Source: Jiangella muralis (GTDB lineage Bacteria > Actinomycetota > Actinomycetes > Jiangellales > Jiangellaceae). Taken from it: 64,000 nt of DNA. This document shows, one piece after another, positions 18,265 to 27,195 of this stretch (positions are counted from its first letter, which is position 1; every line of letters begins with the position of its first letter). The DNA is taken from assembly GCF_001270745.1 (NCBI RefSeq), contig NZ_KQ434753.1:217155-281154 (forward strand), read 5' to 3'. The notes under the pieces were generated by a model. It was not told where the DNA came from. It saw nothing but the letters and a program-made list of their open reading frames with translations, and did not search any database. Made by a program: the position numbers and the translations under genes.

Positions 18265-21200
18265 TCACGGCGGCGGCGTCAGGACGACCGCCGCCTTGAG
18301 GTCGGCCCACAGCTCCGGCCGGACGGTGACCCGCGGGCCGAGCCGGTAGACCCTGGTCTTCGCCGGTCCGCGCACCCACAGGTGCACCTCGGTGGGTCCG
18401 CGGTGCGCGGCCAGCACCTCCGCCAGCCGCCGGGCCCAGTCCGGCGTCACGTGCGCCGCCAGGGCGTCCAGCCGGACCGGCGCGTCGGCGCTGCTCAGGT
18501 CCGGTGTCGTCAGCTCCGAGACGACCAGCCGCGGCACGTCCTCACGTTTGTCCAAGCGGCCCTTGACCAGCACGATCGCGTCCTCGGCCAGGCCGGCGGC
18601 GACCAGCTGGTAGGTCGCGGGGAAGACCATGCAGTCGATCGAGCCGGCCAGGTCCTCGACGGTGGCGATGGCCCAGGCGTCGCCCCGCTTGGTCACCTTG
18701 CGCTGCAGGCCGGACACGATGCCGCCGATGGTGACCACCGCGCCGTCGGGGTGGTCGCCACCGGTCAGCGCCGAGATCGCCGCGTCGGCCCGCTCGGCGA
18801 GAAGGTGCTGGACGCCGAACAGCGGGTGATCGGAGACGTACAGGCCGAGCATCTCCCGCTCCTGGGCGAGCAGGAACGCCTTGTCCCACTCGTCGTCCGG
18901 GAAGTCCGCCGGCGCGCCGGTGGCCGGGTCGCCGTCGCCGGTGCCGTGGTCGCCGAACAGGTCGAACTGGCCCTCGGCCTCCTTCCGCTTCACTGCGACG
19001 GCGGTGTCGACCAGCGGCTCGAACCGGGCGGACAGGCCCTTGCGGGTGTGCCCGAGGGCGTCGAACGCGCCGGCCTTGATCAGCGACTCGACCGTCCGCT
19101 TGCCACACGCGGCCGCGTCGACCTTGGCCAGGTAGTCCGGGAAGGACGCGAACCGGCCCTGCTCGTCGCGGGCCCGGACGATCGCCTCGACGACCGACGT
19201 GCCGACGTTGCGCACCGCGCTGAGCCCGAACACGATCGTGTCGTCGCCGCGCGGCGTGAAGTCGGCCACCGAGTCGTTGACATCCGGCGTCAGCACCGTG
19301 ATCCCCATCCGCCGGCACTCGTTGAGGTACACCGCCGACTTGTCCTTGTCGTCGCGCACCGACGTCAGCAGCGCGGCCATGTACTCGGCCGGGTGGTTGG
19401 CCTTGACGTAGGCGGTCCAGTACGAGACCAGCGCGTACGCGGCGGCGTGCGCCTTGTTGTACGCGTAGCCGGCGAACGGCACCAGCACGTCCCACACCGC
19501 GCGGATCGCCTCGTCGGAGTAGCCGCGGTCCCGGCAGCCGTCGCGGAACGAGCCGAACTCCTGGTCCAGCACTTCCTGCTTCTTCTTGCCCATCGCCCGG
19601 CGCAGCAGGTCGGCCTGGCCGAGCGTGTACCCGGCCAGCACCTGGGCCGCCTTCTGCACCTGCTCCTGGTACACGACCAAGCCGTAGGTGAGGTCGAGCA
19701 CCTCCTTCAGCGGCGCCTCCAGCTCCGGATGGATCGGTGTGATCTGCTGCTGCCCGTTCTTGCGCAGCGCGTAGTTGACGTGCGAGTTCATCCCCATCGG
19801 GCCGGGCCGGTACAGCGCGGTCACGGCGGTGACGTCCTCGAACTGGTCCGGGCGCATCAGCCGCAGCAGCGACCGCATCGCGCTGCCGTCGAACTGGAAG
19901 ACGCCGAGCGTGTCGCCGCGGCCGAGCAGCTCGAACGTCGGGCGGTCGTCCAGCGGCAGCGCCAGCAGGTCGACGTCGGCGCCGGTGCCGCGCCGGACCA
20001 GGGCGACCGCGTCGTCGAGGATGGTGAGGTTGCGCAGGCCGAGGAAGTCCATCTTCAGCAGGCCGAGCGACTCGCAGGTGGGATAGTCCCACTGGGTGAT
20101 CGTGACGCCGTCGGAGTGGCGCACCCACACCGGCACGTGGTCGACGATCGGCTCGCTGGACATGATCACGCCGGCCGCGTGCACACCCATCTGGCGCACC
20201 AGGCCCTCGACGCCCTTCGCCGCGTCGATGACCTTGCGCACGTCCGGCTCGTTCTCGTACATGCCGCGCACCTCGGCCGCCTCGGCGTAGCGCGGGTGCT
20301 TCGGGTCGGTGATGCCGGACAGCGTGATGCCCTTGCCACCGACGTCGGCCGGCATCGCCTTGGTGACGCGGTCGCCGACGGCGTACGGGAAGCCCAGGAC
20401 GCGGGCCGAGTCCTTGATCGCGTTCTTCGCCTTGATGGTGCCGTAGGTGCCGATCAGCGCGACCTTGTCGGCGCCGTACTTCCGCGTCACGTACCGGATC
20501 ACCTCGGTGCGCCGCCGCTCGTCGAAGTCGATGTCGACGTCGGGCATCGAGACCCGTTCGGGGTTGAGGAAGCGCTCGAAGATCAGCCCGTGCACCAGCG
20601 GGTCGAGGTCGGTGATGCCCATCGCGTACGAGACCAGCGACCCGGCCGCCGATCCGCGTCCCGGCCCGACAGCGATGCGCTGCTCCTTCGCCCACATGAC
20701 GAAGTCCGCGACGACCAGGAAGTAGGCGGGGAAGCCCATCTGGACGATGACGTCCATCTCGTACTCGGCCTGCCGCCGGTACTCGTCCGTGACGCCGTCC
20801 GGATAGCGCCGCAGCAGCCCGGCCTCCACCTGCTCGCGGAACCAGGTCACCTCGGTGTACCCGGCCGGGACGGGGAACCGCGGCATCAGGTCACGCTTCT
20901 CGAACCAGCCCGCGGGGTCGATCTGCTCGGCCACCAGCCGGGTGTTGCGGCAGCCCTGCTGCCAGGCGTCGGAGGAGTCGACGGCGTACATCTCGGCGGC
21001 GGACTTCAGGTGGTAGCCGGTGCCGTCGAACCGGAACCGGTTCGGATCGGACACCGTGGCGCCGGTCTGGATGCACAGCAGCGCGTCGTGCGCGGCCGCC
21101 TCGTGCGCGTATGTGTAGTGCGAGTCGTTGGTGACCAGCGGCGGGATGCCGAGCCGCCGGCCGAGGCCGAGCAGGCCGTCGCGGACCCGCCGCTCGATCT

Positions 21201-21786
21201 CGACGCCGTGATCCATCAGCTCCAGGAAGAACCGGCCGGCGCCGAAGATGTCGCGGTAGTCGGCGGCGGCCCGCAGCGCGGCGTCGTCCTGGCCGAGCCG
21301 CAGCCGCGTCTGCACCTCGCCGGACGGGCAGCCGGTCGAGCCGATCAGCCCTTCGGCGTGCGCGGCCAGCGCCTCCTTGTCCGTCCGCGGCCACTTCTGC
21401 AGCCAGCCCTCCTGGTAGGCGTCGGACGAGAGCCGGAACAGGTGGTGCAGGCCGGTGCGGTCGGCCGCCCAGATCGTCAGGTGCGTGTACGCGCCGGAGC
21501 CGGAGACGTCGTCGCGCTTCTGGTGCGGCTGGCCCCACAGCACCCGGGCCTTGTGCCGCCGCGACTCCGGCGCGACGTAGGCCTCCATGCCGATGATGGG
21601 GGTGACGCCGGCTGCGGCGGCCTGCTGGTGGAAGTCGTACGCGCCGTGCAGGTTGCCGTGGTCGGTCATCGCGAGGTGCGTCATGCCATGATCACGGGCG
21701 GCGGTCAGCAGGTCCCTGACCCGAGCGGCGCCGTCGAGCAGCGAGTACTGCGTGTGGACGTGCAGGTGCGTGAACGGTTCGGGCAC
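18265..21786 (-). CDS. dnaE: DNA polymerase III alpha subunit (DnaE)
   Basis: The 1173-residue protein is a family C replicative polymerase. It starts with a PHP domain (HLHVHTQYSLLDG; LAMTDHGNLHGAY), and the polymerase active site MPDVDIDF lies at 414-421 with Asp416, Asp418 and Asp420. It continues with the finger, beta-binding and helix-hairpin-helix regions and an OB-fold near the C-terminus (VTIGGIVSGLQRKVTKRGDAW). Length and N-terminus are closer to DnaE1 than to ImuC/DnaE2, which usually sits beside imuA/imuB genes; none are here. The GTG at 21786 follows GGGGGCGGGA. A TetR gene lies 12 bp upstream on the same strand, so expression is probably linked to that repressor. Confidence 0.95.
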   Translation of the reverse strand: MPEPFTHLHVHTQYSLLDGAARVRDLLTAARDHGMTHLAMTDHGNLHGAYDFHQQAAAAGVTPIIGMEAYVAPESRRHKARVLWGQPHQKRDDVSGSGAYTHLTIWAADRTGLHHLFRLSSDAYQEGWLQKWPRTDKEALAAHAEGLIGSTGCPSGEVQTRLRLGQDDAALRAAADYRDIFGAGRFFLELMDHGVEIERRVRDGLLGLGRRLGIPPLVTNDSHYTYAHEAAAHDALLCIQTGATVSDPNRFRFDGTGYHLKSAAEMYAVDSSDAWQQGCRNTRLVAEQIDPAGWFEKRDLMPRFPVPAGYTEVTWFREQVEAGLLRRYPDGVTDEYRRQAEYEMDVIVQMGFPAYFLVVADFVMWAKEQRIAVGPGRGSAAGSLVSYAMGITDLDPLVHGLIFERFLNPERVSMPDVDIDFDERRRTEVIRYVTRKYGADKVALIGTYGTIKAKNAIKDSARVLGFPYAVGDRVTKAMPADVGGKGITLSGITDPKHPRYAEAAEVRGMYENEPDVRKVIDAAKGVEGLVRQMGVHAAGVIMSSEPIVDHVPVWVRHSDGVTITQWDYPTCESLGLLKMDFLGLRNLTILDDAVALVRRGTGADVDLLALPLDDRPTFELLGRGDTLGVFQFDGSAMRSLLRLMRPDQFEDVTAVTALYRPGPMGMNSHVNYALRKNGQQQITPIHPELEAPLKEVLDLTYGLVVYQEQVQKAAQVLAGYTLGQADLLRRAMGKKKQEVLDQEFGSFRDGCRDRGYSDEAIRAVWDVLVPFAGYAYNKAHAAAYALVSYWTAYVKANHPAEYMAALLTSVRDDKDKSAVYLNECRRMGITVLTPDVNDSVADFTPRGDDTIVFGLSAVRNVGTSVVEAIVRARDEQGRFASFPDYLAKVDAAACGKRTVESLIKAGAFDALGHTRKGLSARFEPLVDTAVAVKRKEAEGQFDLFGDHGTGDGDPATGAPADFPDDEWDKAFLLAQEREMLGLYVSDHPLFGVQHLLAERADAAISALTGGDHPDGAVVTIGGIVSGLQRKVTKRGDAWAIATVEDLAGSIDCMVFPATYQLVAAGLAEDAIVLVKGRLDKREDVPRLVVSELTTPDLSSADAPVRLDALAAHVTPDWARRLAEVLAAHRGPTEVHLWVRGPAKTRVYRLGPRVTVRPELWADLKAAVVLTPPP

Positions 21787-21798
21787 TCCCGCCCCCGG

Positions 21799-22383
21799 TC
21801 AGGCGTCGCCCTCGAGGTCGCGGGCGATGGCCCGCAACCCGATGGCCACCTCCCGGGCCGACGGCGCCCGCTGCGGGTCGACCAGCCACTGCTGGGTGAG
21901 CCCCGCGACCAGCGCCGAGTGCACCGACCCGACCGCGCGCGTCTCCTCCGTCGGCTCGATGCCGTCCAGGCCGTGCAGCTGCGCGGCGAGGCCGGTCCGC
22001 GACCGCTCGAGCGCGTCGGCCAGCTGCTGGCGGATCTCCGGCGACCGCTCGGCCTGAGCCATTGCCTCGACGCTGGCCACCATCAGCGCCCGCTCGGTGA
22101 GCTGGGAGTCGATCATCCGCGCCCACATCGCGACGATCCGCTCCCCCGGCGTGCCGGCCGCGGCGTCCTCGTCGCCGGACGTCGTCGCCGCGCGGTCGCC
22201 CCACTCCCACAGCGACTCCAGCAGCGCACGGTTGAGCAACGCGTCCTTGGAGCCGTAGTGGTAGTTGATGGTGCCCAACGGCGCCCCGGCCGCGGCGGCG
22301 ATGTCGCGCGAGGTCGTGCGCGCGTAGCCACGCTCCTCCAGGCACCGCTTGGCGGCGGTCATGAGCTGTTCGCGATGTCCCAT
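21799..22383 (-). CDS. TetR-family regulator upstream of dnaE
   Basis: The 194-residue protein has an N-terminal TetR helix-turn-helix with TTSRDIAAAAGAPLGTINYHY near residues 24-44 and a C-terminal effector domain typical of TetR subgroups that sense small hydrophobic molecules. The ATG at 22383 gives MGHREQLMTAAKRC. The gene is 12 bp upstream of dnaE, an unusual pairing. Two copies of a GAAC-N4-GTTC operator lie 24-48 bases upstream of its start, strongly suggesting autoregulation. Ligand unknown. Confidence 0.92.
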   Translation of the reverse strand: MGHREQLMTAAKRCLEERGYARTTSRDIAAAAGAPLGTINYHYGSKDALLNRALLESLWEWGDRAATTSGDEDAAAGTPGERIVAMWARMIDSQLTERALMVASVEAMAQAERSPEIRQQLADALERSRTGLAAQLHGLDGIEPTEETRAVGSVHSALVAGLTQQWLVDPQRAPSAREVAIGLRAIARDLEGDA

Positions 22384-22400
22384 GGGCGGCAGCGTACCCC

Positions 22401-22437
22401 AGATTTGAACAAACGTTCAGAACGAACGTTCAAATCT
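22401..22437. promoter_or_regulatory. Twin palindromic operator upstream of TetR-dnaE
   Basis: GAACAAACGTTC (22407-22418) and GAACGAACGTTC (22420-22431) are tandem palindromes with a 13-bp repeat offset. They lie inside a larger inverted repeat whose outer 10-base arms AGATTTGAAC and GTTCAAATCT are perfectly complementary. The site is AT-rich and ends 54 bases before the TetR start, as expected for a self-regulating TetR repressor. Confidence 0.8.
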
Positions 22438-22463
22438 GATGGCGTGCCGGAATGACCTGCCAC

Positions 22464-22930
22464 GTTGCCCCCTGGGCACGCCTCACTTCACGCGCCCCGG
22501 GAGCACCTCACCCGCGTCAGCACCGTATGGCCGCCGACGAGCACCGTCATCCGGTGCTACGGCGGGTGACGTGCCCACCACGCGAGTGACGTCGACGCCC
22601 TGAGCCGTCTTCGATAGCCAGAACCGTCCGGAAGGCCCCTCGAACACGACTCCCGCCATCGAAGACGGCTCCGGGAATCGAGGACGACCGAACGGTGCAC
22701 CGGCACGAACAGCGAACGGCAGCCAACCAGGCGAACAGCGCACCGGGCGGGCTCTGCCCGCACTTCCCCCGTCCCCCTGATAACTGCCCGCACTTAGACC
22801 GCGGTGCCGCGGGTCAAGCGGTCATCGCCGCGCGAAGCGCCATCAGTCCGCTTGAGGCGCGGTGCCGCGGCTAAGAAAATGGGCAGCAGGGGGACGGCCC
22901 ACCGCCGCAAAGCGGCCAACGCGGCGGGCC
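22464..22930. repeat. GC-rich intergenic repeat, copy A
   Basis: Four blocks recur in the same order at 27196-27430: CTGGGCACGCCTCACTT (22472-22488), GAGCCGTCTTCGAT (22602-22615), GGCAGCAGGGGGAC (22882-22895) and GCCGCAAAGCGGC (22904-22916). Copy A also has the reverse complement of the second block at 22658-22671, forming a hairpin, and direct repeats of CTGCCCGCACTT (22754 and 22784) and GCGGTGCCGCGG (22801 and 22859). It fills most of the 617-base gap before the L,D-transpeptidase; no coding gene is supported there. Confidence 0.7.
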
Positions 22931-23000
22931 ATCGGCGGCCAACGCGGCAAACCCCGGCCAAGGCGCAGACCTCGGCGAACGGCGGGCGCCGGCTGCGAGG

Positions 23001-23744
23001 TCAGCTGCGGACGACGACCACGGGGGTGCCGACCTCGGCGTGCTCCCAGAGCGCGACGGCGTCGTCGAGGTCCTGGCGGATGCAGCCGTCGGAGAGCGGC
23101 GTGCCGAGCTGCGACAGCGTCTGCACCTCGGCGCCGGAGGCGGTGGCCACCGGGAGGTCGTGGAAACCGATGTTGGAGTTCTCGCCGCGGAAGAACCGCA
23201 CCATGTACTCCATGGTCTCGGTGCCGTGCCAGCTGACGGCGTCGCGCGACTTCGAGAACACGTCGAAGGTGCCCGTGGGCAGCTGGTCGTAGCGGCTGCC
23301 CGACACGTAGTAGGTGCGCAGCACGGTCTCGTCGGCGTCGACCAGCCAGACCACCTGCTGGGTGATGTCGAACACCACCCGGTGGCCGGAGCCGCTGTCG
23401 GCCGGGAGCGGCGCGGTGGCGACCGGCTTGACGTTCGGGTCGACGGGCGGCGGGACGACCTTGACCATGACCGGCTGGCCGACCTTCGCGGACGGGACGC
23501 GCGCCTCGCCGCGGGAGGCGTCGTCGCCGTCGCGCTCGGACAGCGGCGGCAGCACGCCCGCGCTGGCCGGGACGTCCGGCCCGGTGGCGGTGCCGGCCAG
23601 CCCGAACAGGCCGGCGGTGACCGCGAACGAACAGCTGAGGAACGTCACCCGCACCCCGTGGATGCGGGATCGGCGACGGACGCGGGAACGACGTGACGAG
23701 TGCCGCGTTGCCGATCGGGACGAGACGCCGTAGCGCCCTGCCAT
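23001..23744 (-). CDS. L,D-transpeptidase (YkuD domain)
   Basis: The 247-residue protein has a basic N-terminus, one hydrophobic segment (about residues 32-55) that anchors or exports it, a proline-rich linker, and a C-terminal YkuD catalytic domain with GFHDLPV (His195) and SDGCIRQ (Cys221). These enzymes form 3-3 cross-links in peptidoglycan or attach proteins to it, outside the membrane. The ATG at 23744 is preceded by AAGGAG at 6 bases. The N-terminal 20 residues are strikingly rich in Arg and Ser. It is monocistronic in appearance, with the repeat-filled gap downstream and 128 bp upstream that hold only a single CATGATCAT motif at 23818-23826. Confidence 0.9.
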   Translation of the reverse strand: MAGRYGVSSRSATRHSSRRSRVRRRSRIHGVRVTFLSCSFAVTAGLFGLAGTATGPDVPASAGVLPPLSERDGDDASRGEARVPSAKVGQPVMVKVVPPPVDPNVKPVATAPLPADSGSGHRVVFDITQQVVWLVDADETVLRTYYVSGSRYDQLPTGTFDVFSKSRDAVSWHGTETMEYMVRFFRGENSNIGFHDLPVATASGAEVQTLSQLGTPLSDGCIRQDLDDAVALWEHAEVGTPVVVVRS

Positions 23745-23872
23745 CCGCGCTCCTTCAGGTCGGTGGGTAGCCGCCAGATCAGCGTACGCCACCGCACCGT
23801 CGCTGTGGCCGCGCCCACATGATCATGCTCTCGGGAGCGCCCGGATAAACGTGATGGACCAGACAAACGCGA

Positions 23873-24706
23873 TCAGGACGGTTCCAGGCCCGCCCAGGAC
23901 GCGCGGGTGGACGTGGACGCCAGGCCCTCGGGGCAGTGCTGGCGGTAGTCGCACCAGCCGCACAGCGCCGACGGCCGCGCCGGGAACCGGGCGTCGCCGG
24001 TGTCGCCGGCCTTGAACGCGGCGTCGGCCGAAGCGCACTCGGCGGCGATGGCGTCGGCGCGGTCGAGGTGCCGGGTGAGGGTGCGGTCGTCGTGCTCCCA
24101 CACCGCGACGGTGCCGGACGGCAGGTGGTGCAGCTCGACCCGGTGGCACGGGGTGCGCAGCGTGCGGGCGGCCGCGGCGGCGTAGACGGCCAGCGCCAGC
24201 GAGCTGCGGGCGTCGTCGGTGGTGAGGACGTGCCGGCCGGTCTTGTAGTCGACGATGACCAGTTCGTCGCCGCGGTGGTCGACGCGGTCGATGCGGCCGG
24301 TGAGCGACGTGCCGCCGTGGACGAGGCCGACCGTGCGCTCGACGCCGCGCGGTTCGTCGTCGGGGTCGAGCTTCTGGACGTAGCCGGTGACCATGTCGCG
24401 GCCCCGGACCCGCCACACCTCGGCCTGCTCGGCGTCGCGGAAGCCCTCGGCCGTCCAGTACTCGTCGACCATCGCGCCGGCCCGGTGCACCGTGCGCGCC
24501 TCGCGTGGCAGCCGCCACCAGCCGGCCAGCGCGTTGTGCACGACCGCACCGAGGGTGTTGTGCGCCCAGGGCGGCCCCTTGGGCGGCTGCGGCCGGTCGA
24601 GGTAGGTGAACCGGTAGCGGCGCGGGCAGTCGAGCCAGGTGTTCAGCCGCGTCGGCGTGGCGCCGTAGAGGCGCCGCGGCATGCCGTCGAGGATGGGCTG
24701 GCTCAT
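23873..24706 (-). CDS. RecB-family PD-(D/E)XK nuclease with iron-sulfur cysteines
   Basis: The 277-residue protein consists of a single RecB/Cas4-like nuclease domain: LTGRIDRVDHRGDELVIVDYKTG carries the Asp and Asp-x-Lys catalytic residues. Four cysteines, C27 (DCPRRY), C249 and C252 (CGWC) and C258, match the AddB/Cas4 iron-sulfur pattern. It has no helicase domain and no CRISPR genes nearby, so a stand-alone repair exonuclease is most likely. The ATG at 24706 is 34 bp after the MarC stop, indicating co-transcription with MarC and PHP genes, an arrangement seen in other actinomycetes. Confidence 0.9.
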   Translation of the reverse strand: MSQPILDGMPRRLYGATPTRLNTWLDCPRRYRFTYLDRPQPPKGPPWAHNTLGAVVHNALAGWWRLPREARTVHRAGAMVDEYWTAEGFRDAEQAEVWRVRGRDMVTGYVQKLDPDDEPRGVERTVGLVHGGTSLTGRIDRVDHRGDELVIVDYKTGRHVLTTDDARSSLALAVYAAAAARTLRTPCHRVELHHLPSGTVAVWEHDDRTLTRHLDRADAIAAECASADAAFKAGDTGDARFPARPSALCGWCDYRQHCPEGLASTSTRASWAGLEPS

Positions 24707-24740
24707 GGCGTCATTCTCCCCGAACCCACCGACAGACTCG

Positions 24741-25346
24741 TCACCCCGCGCCCTCGACGAAGGCGCGGACGGAGTCGGCCACCAGCTGGACGGCGATGGC
24801 CGACAGCAGCAGACCGGCGATGCGGGTGACCAGCAGGATGCCGGACTCCTTCAGCACCCGCAGCAGCAGCACGCTGAACCGCATCGACGCCCAGATCGCC
24901 AGCAGCACCGCCGCGATGCCCAGCCCCAGCGCGAGGAAGTCCCAGCCGCCGTCGGAATCCTGCACGAACACCATCGTCGCGACGATCGCACCCGGCCCGG
25001 CCAGCAGCGGCGTCCCGAGCGGCACCATGGCGACGTTGCCGGCGGCCGCGGTGTCCGGCTGGTCCGCCTTCCCCGTCAGCAACTCCAGTGCGACCAGCAG
25101 CAACAGCAGTCCGCCGGCGCCCTGCAGCGCGGGCAGGCTGATGTGCATGTAGTCGAGGATGGTGCGGCCGAACAGCGCGAAGACCGTGATGACGCCGCCG
25201 GCGACGGCGACCGCCTGCCAGGCGGCCCGGGTCCGCTCGGCTGGGCGCCGGTTGCCCGTCAGCGCGAGGAACACCGGCACCGTGCCCGGCGGGTCCATGA
25301 TCACGAACAGCGTCACGACGACCTCGCCGAACAGCTGCCAGTTCAT
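24741..25346 (-). CDS. MarC family integral membrane protein
   Basis: The 201-residue protein has six predicted membrane helices and the MarC signatures FVIMDPPGTVPVFLAL near the N-terminus and VPLGTPLLAGPGAI in the middle. The family is widespread, but its physiological role is unsettled; it was once linked to multiple antibiotic resistance and that link was withdrawn for E. coli MarC. It starts with ATG at 25346, 36 bp after the PHP gene, and precedes the RecB-like nuclease by 34 bp. Confidence 0.9.
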   Translation of the reverse strand: MNWQLFGEVVVTLFVIMDPPGTVPVFLALTGNRRPAERTRAAWQAVAVAGGVITVFALFGRTILDYMHISLPALQGAGGLLLLLVALELLTGKADQPDTAAAGNVAMVPLGTPLLAGPGAIVATMVFVQDSDGGWDFLALGLGIAAVLLAIWASMRFSVLLLRVLKESGILLVTRIAGLLLSAIAVQLVADSVRAFVEGAG

Positions 25347-25382
25347 CGCTGCGCTCCGGGTGGGCTCGGGTGACCGGCGGGA

Positions 25383-26231
25383 TCAGCGCCCGCCGGCCAG
25401 CGATCGTAGCCGCTCCCACTCCTCCGGCGCCGTCGTGTTGACGCCCAGCTCGTGGTCGAGCTTGCCGGTGCCGTGGTAGTCGCTGGAGCCGGTGACGACG
25501 AGGTCGAGGTCCTGCGCGATGCGGCGCAGCGTCCGCCGGCTGGCGTCGTCGTGGTCCTGGTGGTCGACCTCGATGCCGTCGAGCCCGGCGTCGCGCAGCG
25601 CCTCGATGCCCGACGGCGTCAGCGCACGGCGGGCGCCCTCGCGGCCCCACGGGTGCGCCAGCACGCACACCCCGCCGGCGGCGTGCACCAGGTGGATGGC
25701 CTCGTCGACGGGCGGGGCGTACTTCGCCGCCCAGCCGGGCCGGCCCTGGCCGAGCCACCAGGCGAACGCCTCTTCGCGGTCGCGCACGTAGCCCTTGGCG
25801 ATCATCGCGTCGGCGACGTGTGGACGGCCGACGGTGGCGGCGTCGGGCGAGCGCGCCAGGATGTCGGCGACGTCGAGGGGGAACCCGGCGGACGTGAGCG
25901 CTGCGGCGATGCGGGCCAGCCGGGTGCGGCGGTCGTGCCGGACCCGGCCCAGCTCGTCGGCCAGCGGCGGGTTCCCGGGGTCGACGAGATAGGCCAGCAG
26001 GTGCACGCCGTGACCGCGCAGGTCGGTGGAGATCTCCGCGCCGGGCACCACCTCGACGCCGGTCTCGGCGCCCGCCGCGAGCGCCGCCGTCCAGCCGTCG
26101 AAGGTGTCGTGGTCGGTCAGCGCGACGACGTCGAGGCCGACCTCCTTGGCCCGCCGGACCAGGTCTTCCGGGCGGTCGGTGCCGTCGGAGACGCTGCTGT
26201 GCGTGTGCAGATCGATACGCAACCGGGGCAC
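25383..26231 (-). CDS. PHP-domain phosphoesterase
   Basis: The 282-residue protein starts with the metal-binding motif DLHTHSSVSDG (His9, His11), followed by LTDHDTFDGW, VLAHPWGREG and GSSDYHG, the complete PHP metal-ligand set. Bacterial relatives hydrolyse 3',5'-nucleotide bisphosphates or trim RNA 5' ends. No polymerase domain is attached. The GTG at 26231 places the first PHP motif at residue 7; the frame stays open upstream through the inverted-repeat element at 26283-26447 but shows no homology there. It leads the PHP-MarC-nuclease set. Confidence 0.88.
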   Translation of the reverse strand: MPRLRIDLHTHSSVSDGTDRPEDLVRRAKEVGLDVVALTDHDTFDGWTAALAAGAETGVEVVPGAEISTDLRGHGVHLLAYLVDPGNPPLADELGRVRHDRRTRLARIAAALTSAGFPLDVADILARSPDAATVGRPHVADAMIAKGYVRDREEAFAWWLGQGRPGWAAKYAPPVDEAIHLVHAAGGVCVLAHPWGREGARRALTPSGIEALRDAGLDGIEVDHQDHDDASRRTLRRIAQDLDLVVTGSSDYHGTGKLDHELGVNTTAPEEWERLRSLAGGR

Positions 26232-26282
26232 CCTCGATGGGATCGCTGGACGTCCGATGACCTCACTGATCGTAGCCGGGTG

Positions 26283-26447
26283 TAGGGGGTGTCTGACGGA
26301 TATTGGTGGATGCGGGCGGCGTCCAGTCGTCGGTCCAGCAAGGCGTCGAAGTAGGTCGATGCGGAGCCATCGGCCGACGACGACAACGCCGCTGGTCGGC
26401 GTCTGGGCGTCGATCCGCGCCGCCGAAGATCCGTCAGCCACCCCCTA
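26283..26447. mobile_element. MITE-like element with 20-bp imperfect terminal inverted repeats and TA flanks
   Basis: The element reads TA, GGGGGTGTCTGACGGATATT at its left end and the reverse complement of GGGGGTGGCTGACGGATCTT at its right end, then TA. The two ends match at 18 of 20 positions. The interior (about 120 bp) has no plausible transposase. TA duplication is characteristic of IS630/Tc1-mariner transposition, so this looks like a non-autonomous derivative. Its right end forms the last codons and the stop of the neighbouring DUF6758 gene. Confidence 0.7.
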
Positions 26448-27066
26448 GCCACGGCGGAGGCGTTCCGTACGGCAACAGGTCGGCCTCGTGGCCGAGATCA
26501 CGTAGATCGACCACCTCGACGTCCTCCAGCAGCAGCACGCCGGCGGTCTGCGGGTACAGGATCGCCCACAGCCAACTGCCACCCCAGTGACCTGCGTAGA
26601 CGGCGCGGTCGGCCGGACCCTCGACGAACCACAGCGGCACCGTGCGACCCTGCACCAGCACCTTGGCCCGCGGCTCGCCCTCGACCGCCTTGCCCGGGTC
26701 GGTGCCCTCGAGCCCGGCCAGCCCCGCGCCCAGCCCGACGCCCTGCTCCTCCGCGACGAGCAGGAAGTCGCCCGGGCCGCCCAGCGGGTTCGGCCCGCTG
26801 ATGCCGACGCCGCAGGCCCGCACCCCGCCGGCGTCGTCACCGGCATGGATGACCGCGCCGACGACCCAGCCGCGCGGCAGCGGCCACGGCAGCCACAGCG
26901 GCACGTGGGAGTCGCGGGCCAGCTGGTGCACCAGCGGCGCACTCGGCGTCGTCACCGGTGCCAGCGGGTACACCTCGCCGTGCAGGTCGCACAGCCACCG
27001 GCTGGACCACGCGCCGGGCGGGCGTGCGGACGCACCGCACCGTGGACAGGTTCGTTCGCCTCTCAC
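26434..27066 (-). CDS. DUF6758-like protein with N-terminal zinc ribbon
   Basis: The 210-residue product has an N-terminal zinc-ribbon-like segment (CPRCG at Cys7 and Cys10, then LCDLHGEV with Cys26) and a conserved body with VPLWLPWPLPRGWVVGAV. This resembles an uncharacterised actinobacterial family usually found beside PHP and MarC genes; function unknown. The GTG at 27066 is the likely start. The last residues (WLGGG and the stop) are encoded by the terminal inverted repeat of the element at 26283-26447, so the original C-terminus was probably altered by insertion. Confidence 0.75.
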   Translation of the reverse strand: MRGERTCPRCGASARPPGAWSSRWLCDLHGEVYPLAPVTTPSAPLVHQLARDSHVPLWLPWPLPRGWVVGAVIHAGDDAGGVRACGVGISGPNPLGGPGDFLLVAEEQGVGLGAGLAGLEGTDPGKAVEGEPRAKVLVQGRTVPLWFVEGPADRAVYAGHWGGSWLWAILYPQTAGVLLLEDVEVVDLRDLGHEADLLPYGTPPPWLGGG

Positions 27067-27195
27067 CCGACCGACGCTGACGCCTCACCGCCCGCCCCGT
27101 CAAGCACCTCCAGCCAACGGGCGACCTACCCGGAGTGAAATGATCACGTTCGGTCCGGAATCGCCGACCCGTTCGCCGTAGTCCGCACGTTGGCC

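Noticed and set aside
18382-22455. 1357-residue open frame on the plus strand opposite dnaE
   Set aside because: Antisense shadow of dnaE and the TetR gene, with low-complexity composition.
22483-22743. 86-residue minus-strand frame inside repeat copy A
   Set aside because: The related repeat copy B does not keep the frame, so it is not likely coding.
23873-24706. RecB-like nuclease as Cas4 of a CRISPR system
   Set aside because: There is no Cas1, Cas2 or repeat array nearby, and its neighbours are PHP and MarC genes.
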